Assembly: GCF_964656455.1 (NCBI RefSeq)
Contig: NC_135723.1
Coordinates: 98,967,283 to 99,031,282, forward strand
Length of the DNA: 64,000 nucleotides
Direction: 5' to 3'
From: Halichoerus grypus
Taxonomy: Eukaryota > Chordata > Mammalia > Carnivora > Phocidae
In this document: positions 23,161 through 35,008 of the stretch, piece after piece
Layout: the number at the start of each line of letters is the position of its first letter
Numbering within the stretch: position 1 is the stretch's first letter
Translations under genes and position numbers: made by a program
The notes under the pieces: model-generated
Seen by the model: only the letters and a program-made list of their open reading frames with translations
Told to the model about the DNA's origin: nothing
The model's database searches: none

Positions 23161-24741
23161 ATATACCGGGTTGATGGAGAGGATGAAGCCAGTTCAGATT
23201 ACTGAGGTCAATGGAGCTAAGGCCAAATTTTCTTCTCTCTGAGGAGGTGAAAGGTACAGCAGCCCGACCCTGGCCCAGCCTGACCCCGGCCCAGCCCACT
23301 TAGTCCCCGCATTTAGGTGGGTTCTGCATTTCAGCTGACCCAGCCAGGATGTGACTTCCTGCCTACATATCGGCACCTTCGTGTGCAGGGGGCTGGGTCC
23401 TATCCCCTTGCCATGCCCAAGCAGCTAGTTGGAGGCCTTCCCCCAAATAAATAGGACCCCCAGGACCTAAGCAATTGTGTTTCTAAACACCAAGCTGAAT
23501 CCCCCTTGGATATTAAAACTAGGCTCAGTCAGGCTCAAGTTCATCATATCTCTGGGGCAGGCAGCTTCACCCACCCCTCCCCACCCATAGCCACCCCAGC
23601 CCCGTCTGCTGCTGGCCCGAGCACCGAGCCTCAGCACCCCCATTCTGAGGCTGCTCATTTCTCTTTAAACACTTGGTGCAATTAAAACAGAGACTTCTTT
23701 TCTGAAAACGTAGCACGTTCACACAACTTGTCAAGTCACATATGCTGTGAGAAGCAGAACCCACCTGTGGCAGAATAAGTTTGTGCACGTTTATTGAAAA
23801 ATAATGAGGGAAAGCAATCTGATTTCAGGCTTTCTTGGGAAACTTGTCCTAGTAATTTGGACAAATGACTGGCATCTAGATGACAACAAACATGTTTCTG
23901 GTAATTAACTGCAAAATATCAGAAGGCTCACACTTGTGTTTCGAACCACACGGCCTGCCCTGCTGGAGGCAGTATGAATCCGCAGCTGCTAGGCTAGGAA
24001 ACAACACTAGAGCATCTCCAGAGAATGTCCTAATCTTGCTTGTAATACGTTAGCTGGTGAATTTCCTTGAGTCTCACTGAGGAAAACTCCAGAGGACCGT
24101 GTCTGTCCCCTCCCACCTGACGTGGGAAGATAGGAGCACAGCACGGTTCTCCTGGGCTGGTGGCCAAGCCCAGAAGAGACTGTGGGCACTGGATGACCTT
24201 TTCCAAGTGCTGGGAGAGGCTTTCTGATGTACAGGGATTGCCAAACTCTCTGCAGAAGCTGCTATGAGGATAGGAGTTAGAAAATAAAATCCTTCCTTGC
24301 GATTGTTGACCTTCAAAGACTTTGATTATTCAAACTGACCATCCCCTGGCCTATGTCATGCTTTCAAGAGACACATTTCCATCTACTACCATCTGAACAC
24401 ACGGCCCAGCAGAATTTTATTTTTACTCCTAGGTTTAGGGACTAACTTAGAGATAATATTCATAAAAAGTTATAAATTCTTATTAAAATGTATAGAGTTA
24501 TAAATCTGAGTTCCCTCCTTTTCAACAGCTGTTGCCTCCGGAATGCTTTTTAAAACTTATCTGCAATTCTACCTTTTTCTTTTTCTTTGGTCCAAACCCT
24601 TTGCAACTGAAATCCACAGGGCACTGACCAAGTCACCCTTTGTCAAGTAGATGAGCATTCGATCCTGAGTTTTTCTGCAGCCACCATGCATATTAAATTT
24701 TGTGTAAAAGGAGCCCTCAGCTATTCTTTCCAACCTCCCCA
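23161..24741. other. Intergenic, nothing recognised
   Basis: A small imperfect tandem of a 'ccnggcccagcc' unit lies at about 23267-23298. The 24400-24600 part is AT-rich. No gene is supported. Confidence 0.5.
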
Positions 24742-25130
24742 CTATATTATTCTGCTCGGGCTACCACAGAGAAATACCATAGACTGGGGGCTTCGACAAC
24801 AGAAATTTATCTTCTCCTAGTTCTGGAGGCTGGAAGTCCAAGGTCAAGGTGCCATCAGGGTAGGTTCCTGCAGAGGCCTCTCTGCTTGGCTCACGGATGG
24901 CTGCCTTCTCCCTGTGTACTCACGTGGACTTTCCTCTGGCACACCCATCCCGAGTGTCCCTTCCTCTTCCTGTAAGAACTCCAGTCCTCTTGGATTAGGT
25001 CCCACCCTAACAACCTCATCTATCTTCATTATCTCTTTAAAGATTCTATCTCCAAATACAGTCATGTTCTGAGTTGCCAGGGGTTGGGACTTCCGTATAT
25101 ACACTGGGGGAGACAAGATTCAGTCCATGC
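24742..25130 (-). mobile_element. MaLR-type LTR (MLT1/MST-like), antisense
   Basis: 'accatagactgggggcttc', 'gttctggaggctggaagtcc', 'cttggattaggtcccaccc', 'ctatctccaaatacagtc' and 'gggggagacaagattcagtc' keep the order of a reversed MaLR LTR. Confidence 0.85.
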
Positions 25131-25764
25131 ACCCATCTTATAGAAGAGAAAGTACTCCTTTGAAAGACCTTCTCTCCAACAGCTTCACCACGGGACACCA
25201 CGTTCCCAGTGCCGGGCCATGCCGCACTCACTGGAACAGAACAGAGCGCGGTCAGCCTGGGTGACAGCACTCGGCAGAGGGGCCAAATCCAACAAGAACC
25301 CCCTGTGTCTCGGCAGGTGCTCAGCCACAGAGCCGCTGCTTCTCTCAAAGGCTACAAGAGAGAGTAGACATTTCGAGAGCCTTCCTGTAGAAAGATACTA
25401 CAGAACGCAGGGTACCCGGTGCTACCCATGACTTCCAAAATGCTTTGTTATCTATGCAAATTTGTCTTCTCTGCTTCTTGCCTTCAACTTTCCTTCTGTG
25501 GCTGTAAAACCTACCTTCCCACGATTGGAACTGGATGAAAGAGGACCCCCCCGTGAAGTGGAAGGATGGCCAATTTGACACCATGGTGCTGAGTGATCAG
25601 ACGTCTTCATCCCTGGGGAAGCAGAGGGTGAAGGCAGGGCGGACACCGTGACCCAGAGCTGTCAGGTAACACCACAGCGAATTCAGCCCAATGTTGAGTG
25701 CCTATTGCTGGAAGACGAGGCTGGGAACCAGCAGTGGGTGTGTTTCTCCAGGAACTATGTGTTC
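25131..25764. other. Intergenic, nothing recognised
   Basis: No nameable repeat and no frame with recognisable protein similarity. Confidence 0.5.
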
Positions 25765-25930
25765 TGACCAGCCGTGATGAGCTATGTGGCTTGGAATGAT
25801 TGCTCAACCTCTCAGGCCTGTTTTCTTATCTGACAAATGGGAAGAATTAAACCCATCAATGTGCATTAAGTGATGTTCCAAGTGCCTAGTGGAGAATAAC
25901 AACCCAATAAATATTCGTTGTCTTTATTAA
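25765..25930 (+). mobile_element. MIR fragment
   Basis: 'tcttatctgacaaatgggaag' in altered form with 'cccaataaatattcgttg' matches the MIR 3' half. Confidence 0.65.
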
Positions 25931-26029
25931 AATAAGCTTTTGGAGTCCCATGAGAAAGGTACAGGAGCTTAAAGAAAAGGATATTTTCTTTAGGTGGAGT
26001 AATACGGAAAGGTTTCATGGAAAAAGCAG

Positions 26030-26155
26030 TTTTGTCATGGATCCTGGAAGGATCTGTGGGATTGAGCCAGGCAACTATGAGGAAAGGGCATTCCAGGCAG
26101 GCTGAACTGCATGAGTAAGGGCATGTGGGCAGGAAACCAGAGAAGTCCGGAGAGG
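26030..26155. mobile_element. Possible ancient repeat fragment
   Basis: 'ggcattccaggcaggctgaac' and 'gagtaagggcatgtgggc' resemble the same unassigned ancient repeat seen at 8895 and 22700. Only a weak call. Confidence 0.35.
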
Positions 26156-26249
26156 CGAGAACAGGGAATTGTTCCCATGTAGAGTTTCTGGATTCCTAAA
26201 GAGATTCTTCTGTAAGTAACACCAAAAACACCAGACTTTCATGGTGTAT

Positions 26250-26445
26250 TTACTGAGTTCCAGGCCCCATGTGAAGGCTTTTAATGCGTTTGCTGCCTTG
26301 CCCCTCGCGGCCGTCTTGTTAGCTAGTACCCCGCCCCCACTCCTACTTCGCGTGATTTCCCAAGGTCATGCTTCTAGCAAGTGGCGGAGTCAGAATTTGA
26401 ACCCCATCGTTCTGACTGCAGAGCCTGTGTGTTTAAATGGAGTCC
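26250..26445 (-). mobile_element. MIR or L2 fragment, antisense
   Basis: 'caagtggcggagtcagaatt' followed by 'tgaaccccatcgttctgact' is the reversed MIR/L2 3' region. Confidence 0.6.
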
Positions 26446-26720
26446 ACACGAAGGCTAGAAAGACCAGTCACAGAATAAATCACACATGTGTACAGATGGA
26501 AATGGGGCAAGATGCACATCCACACGACTGCATAGGACCCAGAGCCCAGCAGGGTCAGGGCAAACCAGTGAGAAGTGTTGTGGGAGGGAAACCGAACGCT
26601 TCCTGCACATTCGGGGTCATTGGTTCACACTGATTCTAAAACTTCTGCTGGATTTCGGTCTCAGAGCTACATCTGTGAAAGCCTGATCCTGTATCACAGG
26701 GAACAGAAAGCCTAAGTTTA

Positions 26721-26901
26721 TTTTTTTTTAAAGATTTTATTTATTTATTTGAGAGAAAGAGAGGGAACACAAGAAGGGGAGAGGGAGAAGCAGGCTCCCC
26801 GCTGAGCAGGGAGCCCGGTGCGGGACTCGATCCCAGGACCCCAGAATCATGACCTGAGCTGAAGGCAGACGCTTAACCGACTGAGCCACCCAGGCGCCCC
26901 T
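26721..26901 (-). mobile_element. Can-SINE, antisense
   Basis: Flanked by 'gaaagcctaagttta' (26706-26720) and the same text at 26903-26917. The reversed head ends 'ccacccaggcgcccc'. Confidence 0.96.
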
Positions 26902-26917
26902 GGAAAGCCTAAGTTTA

Positions 26918-28750
26918 AATACTTCAGGTTTTTGTCATTAGGCACAACTTTGGCCATTTCACTGGGAGCAGATGATGATGAGGTAAAGCCCTGTCCCTCA
27001 AATACTTTACCTTTTCTCTAGAAGTTTCCACGTAGAGCAAGGTCAGAACCGAGAGCTGAAATCCTGCCTCCACCAGCGCCTTGTTGGCTCATCTCCGGCA
27101 AAGGTTTTCAGGTGTTATAGCCTTGGGGCTGGGCACTTGACAGGTTTATTTGCACATTTAAAATTTATTCTAAAATTACAAAATTCTTTTATGACGGAGC
27201 TGAGTTTGTCACATATCCTCAGATCAGAAACCACACAGGGCTCCTCTGAGTGAGCCCGTGTCCCAGAACTGCTGAAACGTCTTACCCAGCAGGCTGTCCC
27301 ATCAGTGAAGCTGTCACTCCCGCCCCAGCTGGCCTCTCCGTGGTGTCCCCGACAGTGGGAAGTCAGTCTGTTCAGTGTCCTGTCAGCAGGAAATTACAAA
27401 GGAATTCAAGGTGAGGGCTCCACAAGAGAGCACTGAAGGCAAAGCAAGTGAAACTATTTTTCATCTTCCTTTCATTTTTTTCTTTCTTGGGTGGCCAGTA
27501 AGCAAAACATCACTCTGGAGACTTCCCATGCCCCCACCGACTCACACCAACCATGTATGTAAGGCTGAAATCTTTCTATTCTTCAACTCTGCAAACAGCA
27601 CCAAGCCAACACCAAGCCATAAAATTTGATATACTCATCTATAATCATGTCAACCAACAAAAATGTGCATTTTAAATGCCCCCCAATTAAATTTTTTTCA
27701 CATGTAGTCCTCCCAAATTTCATCACGATCTGCTAGCCAATCTTAACTTCTCAAAGGTGAGAGCAGTACGAAAGTTTTCGTACACAGAGTCAGGCCTGAT
27801 GTTTTGCTGTGAAATGCCAGAATGCGAAGGGTGGACCACTCTGATCAAAATGGAATAAGACGGAAACAGGACCACCCCACGGTTGTGTCTAAACTCCGAC
27901 AAGAATATGACTGTTGTCCAAACCCCCAAACCCACCAAGCACCCCCATCCTGGTCCAGCCCAGCAATGGCTGCTCTTGACAGATTACAGCATCAGCCTCC
28001 AGCCCTACAGATGCTGTCCACTAAAACACCTGATCCCAAAGTGGCCCCTACTTCCTGGCAGCACTCAGTCCAAAGCAAAGCCTCCCTTCTTTGAACCAGC
28101 CCCCAGATCATGTCACACAAGCCCAAATTCTATAACAAATCCTTCCCAGCACCGCCGTACTGAGACAGCGCCTAGTTCCCCCTGGTGTGGGTTCGCCCTC
28201 TTTGCAACAAATAATAAGCCCACTTGTTCAACTGCAGGTGTGTTCCTGGAGTTCCTGCCCCTAATTGGGTCTAAAGGGGGTTGCATGATCCTTCCACATT
28301 AAATACAGTTATTCAACTCGCATGGAAGAGCCTCAGATCCAATTTGACATATTCCGTGTAAATTACAGAGTTCTTTTCTCCTCAACTGCCAGTTCACTCA
28401 TTCAGCCAACAAATATTTGTTTATGCCTACAGTGCAGGACTTCTCTCTTCGATTCCTCTGGCAATAAATTCTGGAGACCCCAAGACCCCCCCGTAGTTTC
28501 CAACACTCTACTCTCTGTGTAGGTTACAGGGATTTAGAACTGCAAGGGACCTTTCTTTTACAAATCATTAAACTGCTACCCAGAGAGGTTTACTAGCTTA
28601 CCTGGAGCCATTCATTTTCTCAAGGGCTCTCTTTCTATTTGCAACAAGTATGCATCTGGGGTTGGTCCTGGAAGTAGACCTTGAGATGAGGATTTGCCTG
28701 CACACAACTTATTAAGGACATGCTCCCAGAAGAGACCGATAAGGGGGGTG
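26918..28750. other. Intergenic, nothing firmly recognised
   Basis: Unique-looking sequence with an AT-rich patch at 27150-27200. Frames at 27822-28302 are proline-rich by composition only. No gene is supported. Confidence 0.5.
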
Positions 28751-28935
28751 GGGTACGCCTGGGTGGCTCAGTCTGTTAAGCGTCTGCCTTTGGCTCAGGT
28801 CATGGTCCCAGGTCCTGGGATCGAGCCCCACATCAGGCTCCCTGCTCAGTGGGGAGCCTGCTTCTCCCTCTCCGTCTGCTCCCCCTGCTTGTGCTCTCTG
28901 TTTGACAAATAAATAAAATCTTAAAAAAAAAAAAA
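28751..28935 (+). mobile_element. Can-SINE
   Basis: The head is 'cgcctgggtggctcagtctg', with an internal 'gggatcgagccccacatcag' B-box region and a poly-A of 13. The target duplication is unclear because the left side is G-rich. Confidence 0.9.
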
Positions 28936-29014
28936 GAGGGGGAAGCAGGACAGGAAGGGGAATGAGCCAGTTTTGGGATGTGATTTCCAATAAAACCTGC
29001 AAAAAGTATTTTTA

Positions 29015-29230
29015 ATCCAGTTGTTCCCAACTGGGGCAATTTTGTTCCCAACTGGGACAGTTTTGCTCCCAGGGGACACTTGGCATGGCTGGAGACATTT
29101 TGTCATAACGTCTGTGGGTAGAGGCCAGGGTTTCTGCTAACCATCGAACAATGCACAGGACGGCCCCACAATGAAGACAACCCAGACTAATGTCAGCTGT
29201 GCCACCTGCGCTGAGAAATTCTGGCCAACA
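29015..29230 (+). mobile_element. MER5A-like hAT fossil
   Basis: 'ccaggggacacttggcatgg', 'ggagacattttgtcataac', 'gtagaggccagggtttctgc' and 'caatgcacaggacggcccc' follow the MER5A consensus order. The 5' end carries a 21-bp tandem duplication (29021-29041, 29042-29062). Confidence 0.85.
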
Positions 29231-29487
29231 ACGATGACAGAAGGGTTCAAAACTAGGGGCCACAAGCCTGAGACCCAAGCCAACCAGACCGCAGGGACAC
29301 CACCCAATTCCTTACTGAGGAGGGACTGACGGACAAAGCCCCACATTGCACAGAATATTTGGATGCAGCGAGGCATTTGACTCCTTTGCAAATTCAGTCA
29401 ACAATTTTGTCCACAGAGTGACTGCATTCTTCTCAGGCAAGTTCTTTCTTTCTAAATTCCCACTTTGATCTTTAAGTGAAGGTAGCA

Positions 29488-29745
29488 CAATATGGGGGAA
29501 AGGCCACAGACCTTGGAGGCGACTTTGAACTCCAACTTCATCATTTCTGACAAATGTCTTCAAAGGGTTACTTAAAGTTTCCATGTCTCGGGTGTCGTCC
29601 CCAGGAGATGGAGATCATGGAACGTGCCTCTACAGGGTCGTTACGAGAGTTAAGAGGAAGCAGGAAGTGACAAGAATCTGGGGCATTCAGATTCCAGCAG
29701 GCACTGAATTAATGAGAGCCGCTTCTAATGTTATTATTCTCTTCG
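29488..29745 (+). mobile_element. MIR fragment
   Basis: A MIR-like order of 'tccaacttcatcatttctga', 'cctctacagggtcgttacga' and 'aggcactgaattaatgagag' on the plus strand, diverged. Confidence 0.55.
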
Positions 29746-32700
29746 GAATTGGCCAAATAAAACCGTTGGTCTCCAGAGTCCTGCCAACCACGTGGTCATT
29801 AGAGCGGCGCCCAGGTGAGGGGGCGTGCACTTCAGCTTATCGAAAATCTAGCGTTGCACCCCTCAGGTTTCTGGAAGGAAAGAAAATGGAGCACGCAGAA
29901 AAGGAAACAGAGCACGCATGCACACACACACACAGAGCCGGGACACAGGCACTTCCCAGGCAGGTGAGTCACCTCACCCCAAAGGAGGGAAGCCCCCGGC
30001 CACGGTCAGTGGAACTGACCCCACGGCTGAGCTGACATGGCCTTCCCCAGAAGCCCAGCACAGCTGAATCAGAAGAGACCATCTTGGCTTCTTGAAAAAC
30101 TGAATCCAACAGGACAGTTAAACTCTGGATCCTCCAGATAGGACAGCGAATTCAAAGTTTGGCCCCAAGAGGTTGAGAAACACTTCACACAGAAAGGCTC
30201 TGTTCCCAGCTCTCCTTACAAAGCAAAACGATTCCATGTTCCGTGGTTTCGTCCGTATAAAGCCAAACTGCTCTGGCTGACTTGGTTCCCAGAGCTGGTG
30301 CCTAAGGGAGCCAGAGCTGTGGGTCCCAGCCACGTCCCCCGTGGGCTTTCACCGGCCCCAGACACCTGACTTACTCAACCTTGACCCTACCCCGTCCCCC
30401 ACCCCCAAACATCACCCGGCCCGCCCAGGGCCTTCCTCCAATCTGCAGCACACTCAGAACCATCTGGAGAGGAGAGGGGCCTTCCCTTCTCTTTGCAGCT
30501 TCACAACATTTTCAAAGGAAAACCTCCTCCATCGCCGAGCACGTGGCTTTGCAAACAGATAACATTTCTGGAGCTCACACACTCTGAAGGGATTCGAGAT
30601 GACAGCTTTGACCCACATGATCTATGACAGATACAGCCGCTGGAAAATGTCAGTGTTAATATTTAATAGTATTTGAATAACGGCTCTGTTTGTCTCACTT
30701 AGCGTGGCAGGTACCAGTGGGCAGGCGTCTGGCTGCGTGTCTCCCTGGGTACTTGGTGGGAATGCAGCTTGTCGAAAATGCTCAATCAGCAAGATGTTCA
30801 ATAATTCAGATGTGAGATTCAGATTTGCTTTGGAAAATTACATTAAACTTGTTCGACATGACTTCGGGAGACACCAAAGCCCTGGATACACAGAATCCAC
30901 TTTGTCCAAAGGTGGTTACCAGTGCTATGGAAATGTACCGATGGGATTTGGAGGTTCTGTTGGTGACAGCTATGAGAAGGTATAACATTTAGGGAAACAG
31001 TAAATAAAGATCTTTATTAAAATATGACGTCAATTCTCAGTCCACACCTTAAGGGCAAAGAAATTCTTCTTCTTTATCTTTCTGTGTTCTCCCCCTCCCT
31101 CCCTCAGCCATCCTTAGGGCCTATCATAGAATCTCAACAACTTTCTAAAATGCTGCTCAACACACATACTCCTTTTGAAATCCTTCTTGAGATTCCCCTT
31201 CCTGAAGGGTGCACCTTCCAAGGGCTTCAAATTTAGAAAGTTCTTTAGAGACGCCGGAACCAGTTGCAGTTGCCCAGGGAACAGCCTCGAGGAAAGTGCT
31301 TGGTTCTGTTGGCAGGGTGGTTCCAGGTGAGTAGACCAAAGGAGAACTGAGCCAAATCCCCACCTTGGGGGCACCTGCCCTGCTCACGCCCCCCAGAGAC
31401 ACAAGGCCAGGAGAAGTTAAGGGCAGAGCCTTGTAGAAAACTGTGGAAGTGACTCCCAGCCACAGGAAGGGCATTGACACTCGGGAGACTTGGCCATGCT
31501 TTGCGATGTTTTCCCCACCCGTGTCACTTGGGACAGCCAGGGATGGGACCAGGGTGAGGCCAGCACAGGGCAGCGCCTGGGGGTCAGGGCGCCCTCGGGG
31601 TTTGCACCCTGGGGGTCTTGTTCGCCTCATCCTGATCCTGGCACCCCCTTTCTTCAGTCCCTCCCTTTCGCTCTGATAATGTCACTTCCAGAGTTCTGAG
31701 GAAAGGAAGCATGTCTTGGATGTACATTCATCCAAGAGGCCATTCATCAGCCGTCTGACTAGATCTTGTCTGCTCAGAGAGTGCAAAATGAGAGCTTCTT
31801 CAACCCAATCCAAGAATCATTTTTTCAATGTGAAGTTGAAGGCATTTTTCTAACCTGCTAGAGGATGTCAAAATAAATGGGCAGGGGGCTCCTCTCCCCT
31901 CCCAGGGTTCTTGTTTAGGAATGAAGGCTGATGGGGGGAAGGTTTGGCAGGATGCATAATGGCGGCTAGGGTCCGAGCCAGGCACGGCCGGCCATAGCAA
32001 CTCTCTCGCTTCTGGTTATGCCTTGTGAGTCTTTGGACAGGTAGGATGTGATCCCTCAAGGAAGGGACACCCCCTTGTCTGGGGCAGAGATTATAAGGAC
32101 ACTCTGGTGGAACTGAGATTTCAGTCACCCAGTTGAAATAATCCATATGCAATAAATACTGGTCAAACATCCATTTGATTTATACTTTACATAAATGATA
32201 CTAAGGCGGTCGACAAGAAGATTGAAACCATAGCAAAGTGGGTGGGTTTGTTTAAGTTCTTTCTGACCACTGGATTCATTTTAACTTGGGTTTATCTATA
32301 GAATGCACCTCTAGGTCCTTAGGAAGGGGTTTTTTAAACCCCTTTAAAAATCCTTAAAAACAAAACCATTAACTGATCTTGAGTTTCCTTTCTATATGTG
32401 TGTTCTTACCAATGTTACCTCTCCACGATACGCATTTCTGTTCATGCAGTTACATCGTTAGATGTTTGCACTGAAATCAATCTGTGCACATACATACTCC
32501 ACAGAGGGTACATTTCTCTGGGTGATGGAAGTGTTTGCGTGAACAGAAATAAAATTACAGTGCCATCTTCAGGAACCTAGAAGTCTCTTTACAAAGCACT
32601 GCATATGTAGCTCCAAGGGACCCAAAGATGTGCCCGGGGTTTGAAGATAAATCTCTCCTTCACGCTATGAGAAGAGTAAGTGAGGCAAAGGATAAACACA

Positions 32701-33129
32701 GGGCAGCTCTTTGCAGTGAAATGTAATCAAATCTTCCAGATTACCACAGAGACACTAAGGATTTAGTGCTAGTGGGGCCAGAGAGGGTGTGACTTCCCTG
32801 TTTTATAGCTGTATATTTTATTAGAGAGAGCGAGAGGAGAAGAAAAACCTAAAAGGAGGAATCAAAGTTGCTTTCATTACAAGTGAGATGCCTCTGTTTT
32901 CCTTAACCTTTTACGGACTGGGAAAGCTAGCAGAAAACCTACATAGTTCAGGATGCCGTCTCCTGGCCCGGCAGGAATTTATGCTGATAAGCCTTGCCGT
33001 GCACCAGGGAAACACGTGTATGTCTGGCTAGGAGCATTGCAAAGATCTCCGGAACAGACCAAGGAAGGCTGCAGAAATTCAGGCCACAAATGGTTAAAAT
33101 ACAGGGCTCCATTTCAGAGAACCCTGGAA
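29746..33129. other. Intergenic, 3.4 kb with no recognised repeat or gene
   Basis: This is the longest block here without a repeat I can name. It includes a short (AC)n at about 29922-29934 and T-rich sequence near 31070. Frames at 30704-30985 and 31157-31630 show no domain. It may hold conserved non-coding sequence, which needs alignment to test. Confidence 0.5.
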
Positions 33130-33240
33130 GGTTAGAGCTAAAAGGAGTTTATCGTGTAGATAAGGAACCTGAGGCCTGGAGAAGTTAACTCACCCTGCCC
33201 AAGGCCGCCAGAGCGGTGGAAATGCCGGTGTCCTTCACCG
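33130..33240 (-). mobile_element. MIR or L2 fragment, antisense
   Basis: 'agataaggaacctgaggcct' followed by 'ggagaagttaactcaccctg' matches the reversed MIR/L2 pattern. Confidence 0.55.
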
Positions 33241-33863
33241 AATAGGCATGGAAATCGGCCCAGTCTGTCGGGCAAGCAACCTGGAAAATGACCATATGCT
33301 TAGCGCCAGAACTTGGTTTCACAGGGACCTTCGTGCCAGAGAAGGGGGGCCTCTCCCCTGAGCCTGCACTGTGAGGGCCCTCTCCTCTCCCTCTGCTGGG
33401 GTGGTCTCCCCCACTAAGCCTGGAGTCCGGGGAGTTTAGAGAACATGCCCAAGCCCTGCTCCTACCTTCAGATCACACTCCAGGACCTGGGACTCAGGAA
33501 TTCCCTACCCACCAGCCCTGAGCCAGCTTTTGGGGTCTGAGCAGGCCCCCAAGGGCGGGCAGGCAGGGTGTGAGCACTTGCTGGGAAGGAAGGTGGTGCC
33601 TGAGCTTGCGTGCCCCTTCTGGGGTGTCTGCACACACGCCCCCTCACAGTGGAGAGAATGCTGGATGTGGGAAAAGCAGGGAGTCGGGCCACAAGCCGGC
33701 ACCTGGGGGCCTGTCCACCCCACAGTAGAACGTTCCTTCACGGAGCTCCAAGGAATCTAAAAGTTCTAAACTTGAACCTGTCGTACCAGGTCAGCATGAA
33801 GGTAGGTTTGTCTGATACTGAGCCCTGAGGGGGTCATACGTTTGGAGATCTGGTAGAGAAAGT
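33241..33863. other. Intergenic; right end may belong to LTR-like copy B
   Basis: GC-rich, with overlapping chance frames at 33468-33828. The last ~100 bases ('gagggggtcatacgtttgg') look like the upstream part of the LTR-like repeat that continues after the SINE. Confidence 0.45.
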
Positions 33864-33871
33864 GTAAGTGT

Positions 33872-34048
33872 GGGGCACCTGGGTGGCTCAGTCAGTTAGG
33901 CGTTTGCCTTCAGCTCAGGTCATGATCCTGGGGTCCTGGGATCGAGCTCCCTGCTCAGCGGGGAGTCTGCTTCTCCCTCTGCCTCTATCTGCTTCTCCCT
34001 CTGCTTGTGCTCTCTCTGTCAAATAAATAAATAAAATCTTTTAGAAAG
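33872..34048 (+). mobile_element. Can-SINE inserted at the left of LTR-like copy B
   Basis: The head is 'ggggcacctgggtggctcag'. The duplicated site is short: 'gtaagtgt' at 33864-33871 and 34132-34139, after the expanded tail. Confidence 0.9.
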
Positions 34049-34129
34049 AAAGGAAGGAAGGAGGGAGGGAGGGAAGGAAGGCAGGAAGAAAAGGAGGGAA
34101 GGAAAGGAAGGAAGAAAGAAAGAAAGAAT
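34049..34129. repeat. Polypurine (GGAA/GAAA)n tract grown from a SINE tail
   Basis: About 80 bases of nearly pure G/A repeats (GGAA, GGGA, GAAA) replace the normal poly-A of the preceding SINE. Confidence 0.9.
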
Positions 34130-34130
34130 G

Positions 34131-34541
34131 AGTAAGTGTTATGGACTGTTTCCAGACTTTTACACAGAGACCTGAGAGATAATGAAAATATGCATACTGG
34201 TCTCTGCCCATAGTTCCTGACACAGAGGTCAGGCTTGGAATTCCCTGGGTGACAGGAGTGTCTTTTGTTCGATTCGGTGACTCTGGCTGGGCTCCTGGAT
34301 GGCTTCAGGATGGGGGCTGGTCAGAGAGACCAAAGCATGATTAGAAGCTTGGAGCTTTCAGCCCCGCCCCCCAACCCGCCACCTGGCACCTTCCGGAAGG
34401 AGAGGGGCTGGAGAATGAGTTAACGATCAATCATGCTTCTTACATCATGAAGACTTCATAAAAACACCAGAGTGTGGGGTTCGTGAACTCCACTGTGACA
34501 GAAGTTCCTGTGCTTGGGACGCTTCCAAACCTCACCCTATT
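34131..34541 (+). mobile_element. LTR-like ancient repeat, copy B, left part
   Basis: 'aggcttggaattccctgggt', 'agagaccaaagcatgattag' and 'gaagttcctgtgcttgggac' belong to the same family as 20885-21475. The repeat is cut by an L1 at 34541 and resumes at 36435. Confidence 0.65.
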
Positions 34542-34553
34542 TTTTGTCTTTTT

Positions 34554-34739
34554 TTTTTTTAAAGATTTATTTATTTTAGAGAGAGAGAAAGAGAGCATGA
34601 GCGAGAGGGGTAGAGGGAGAGGGAGACAGAATCTGAAACAGACTCCATGCTCAGCATGGAGCCCCACGCGGGGCTCAATCTCACGATCCTGAGCAGAAAC
34701 CAAGAGTCAGGTGCTTAACTGACTGCCACCCAGGTGCCC
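34554..34739 (-). mobile_element. Can-SINE, antisense, in the poly-T end of the L1
   Basis: Lies between two copies of 'ttttgtcttttttt' (about 34542 and 34740). The body is the older subtype with 'gacagaatctgaaacag'. Confidence 0.88.
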
Positions 34740-34823
34740 TTTTGTCTTTTTTTAAAAGTTATCATGGACATTTTTTTAATTTTTTTTTAGGACATTTTAT
34801 TATTTATATTAAAGTATAGTTGA

Positions 34824-35008
34824 GGGGCACCTGGATGGCTCAGTCGTTAAGCGACTGCCTTCGGCTCAGGTCGTGATCTCAGGGTCCTGGGATCAAGCCC
34901 CGCATTGGGCTCCCTGCTCAGCGGGAAGCCTGCTTCTCCCTCTCCCACTCCCCCTGCCTGTGCTCTCTCTCTCTCTCTCTCAAATAAATAAATAAAATCT
35001 TTAAAAAG
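34824..35008 (+). mobile_element. Can-SINE in L1 3' UTR
   Basis: Sits between 'aaagtatagttga' and 'aaagtatattaca' of the antisense L1 3' UTR. The head is 'ggggcacctggatggctcag'. Confidence 0.9.

Noticed and set aside
31157..31630. 157-codon minus-strand frame
   Set aside because: No recognisable domain and several competing frames on both strands in the same interval; chance opening in GC-rich DNA.
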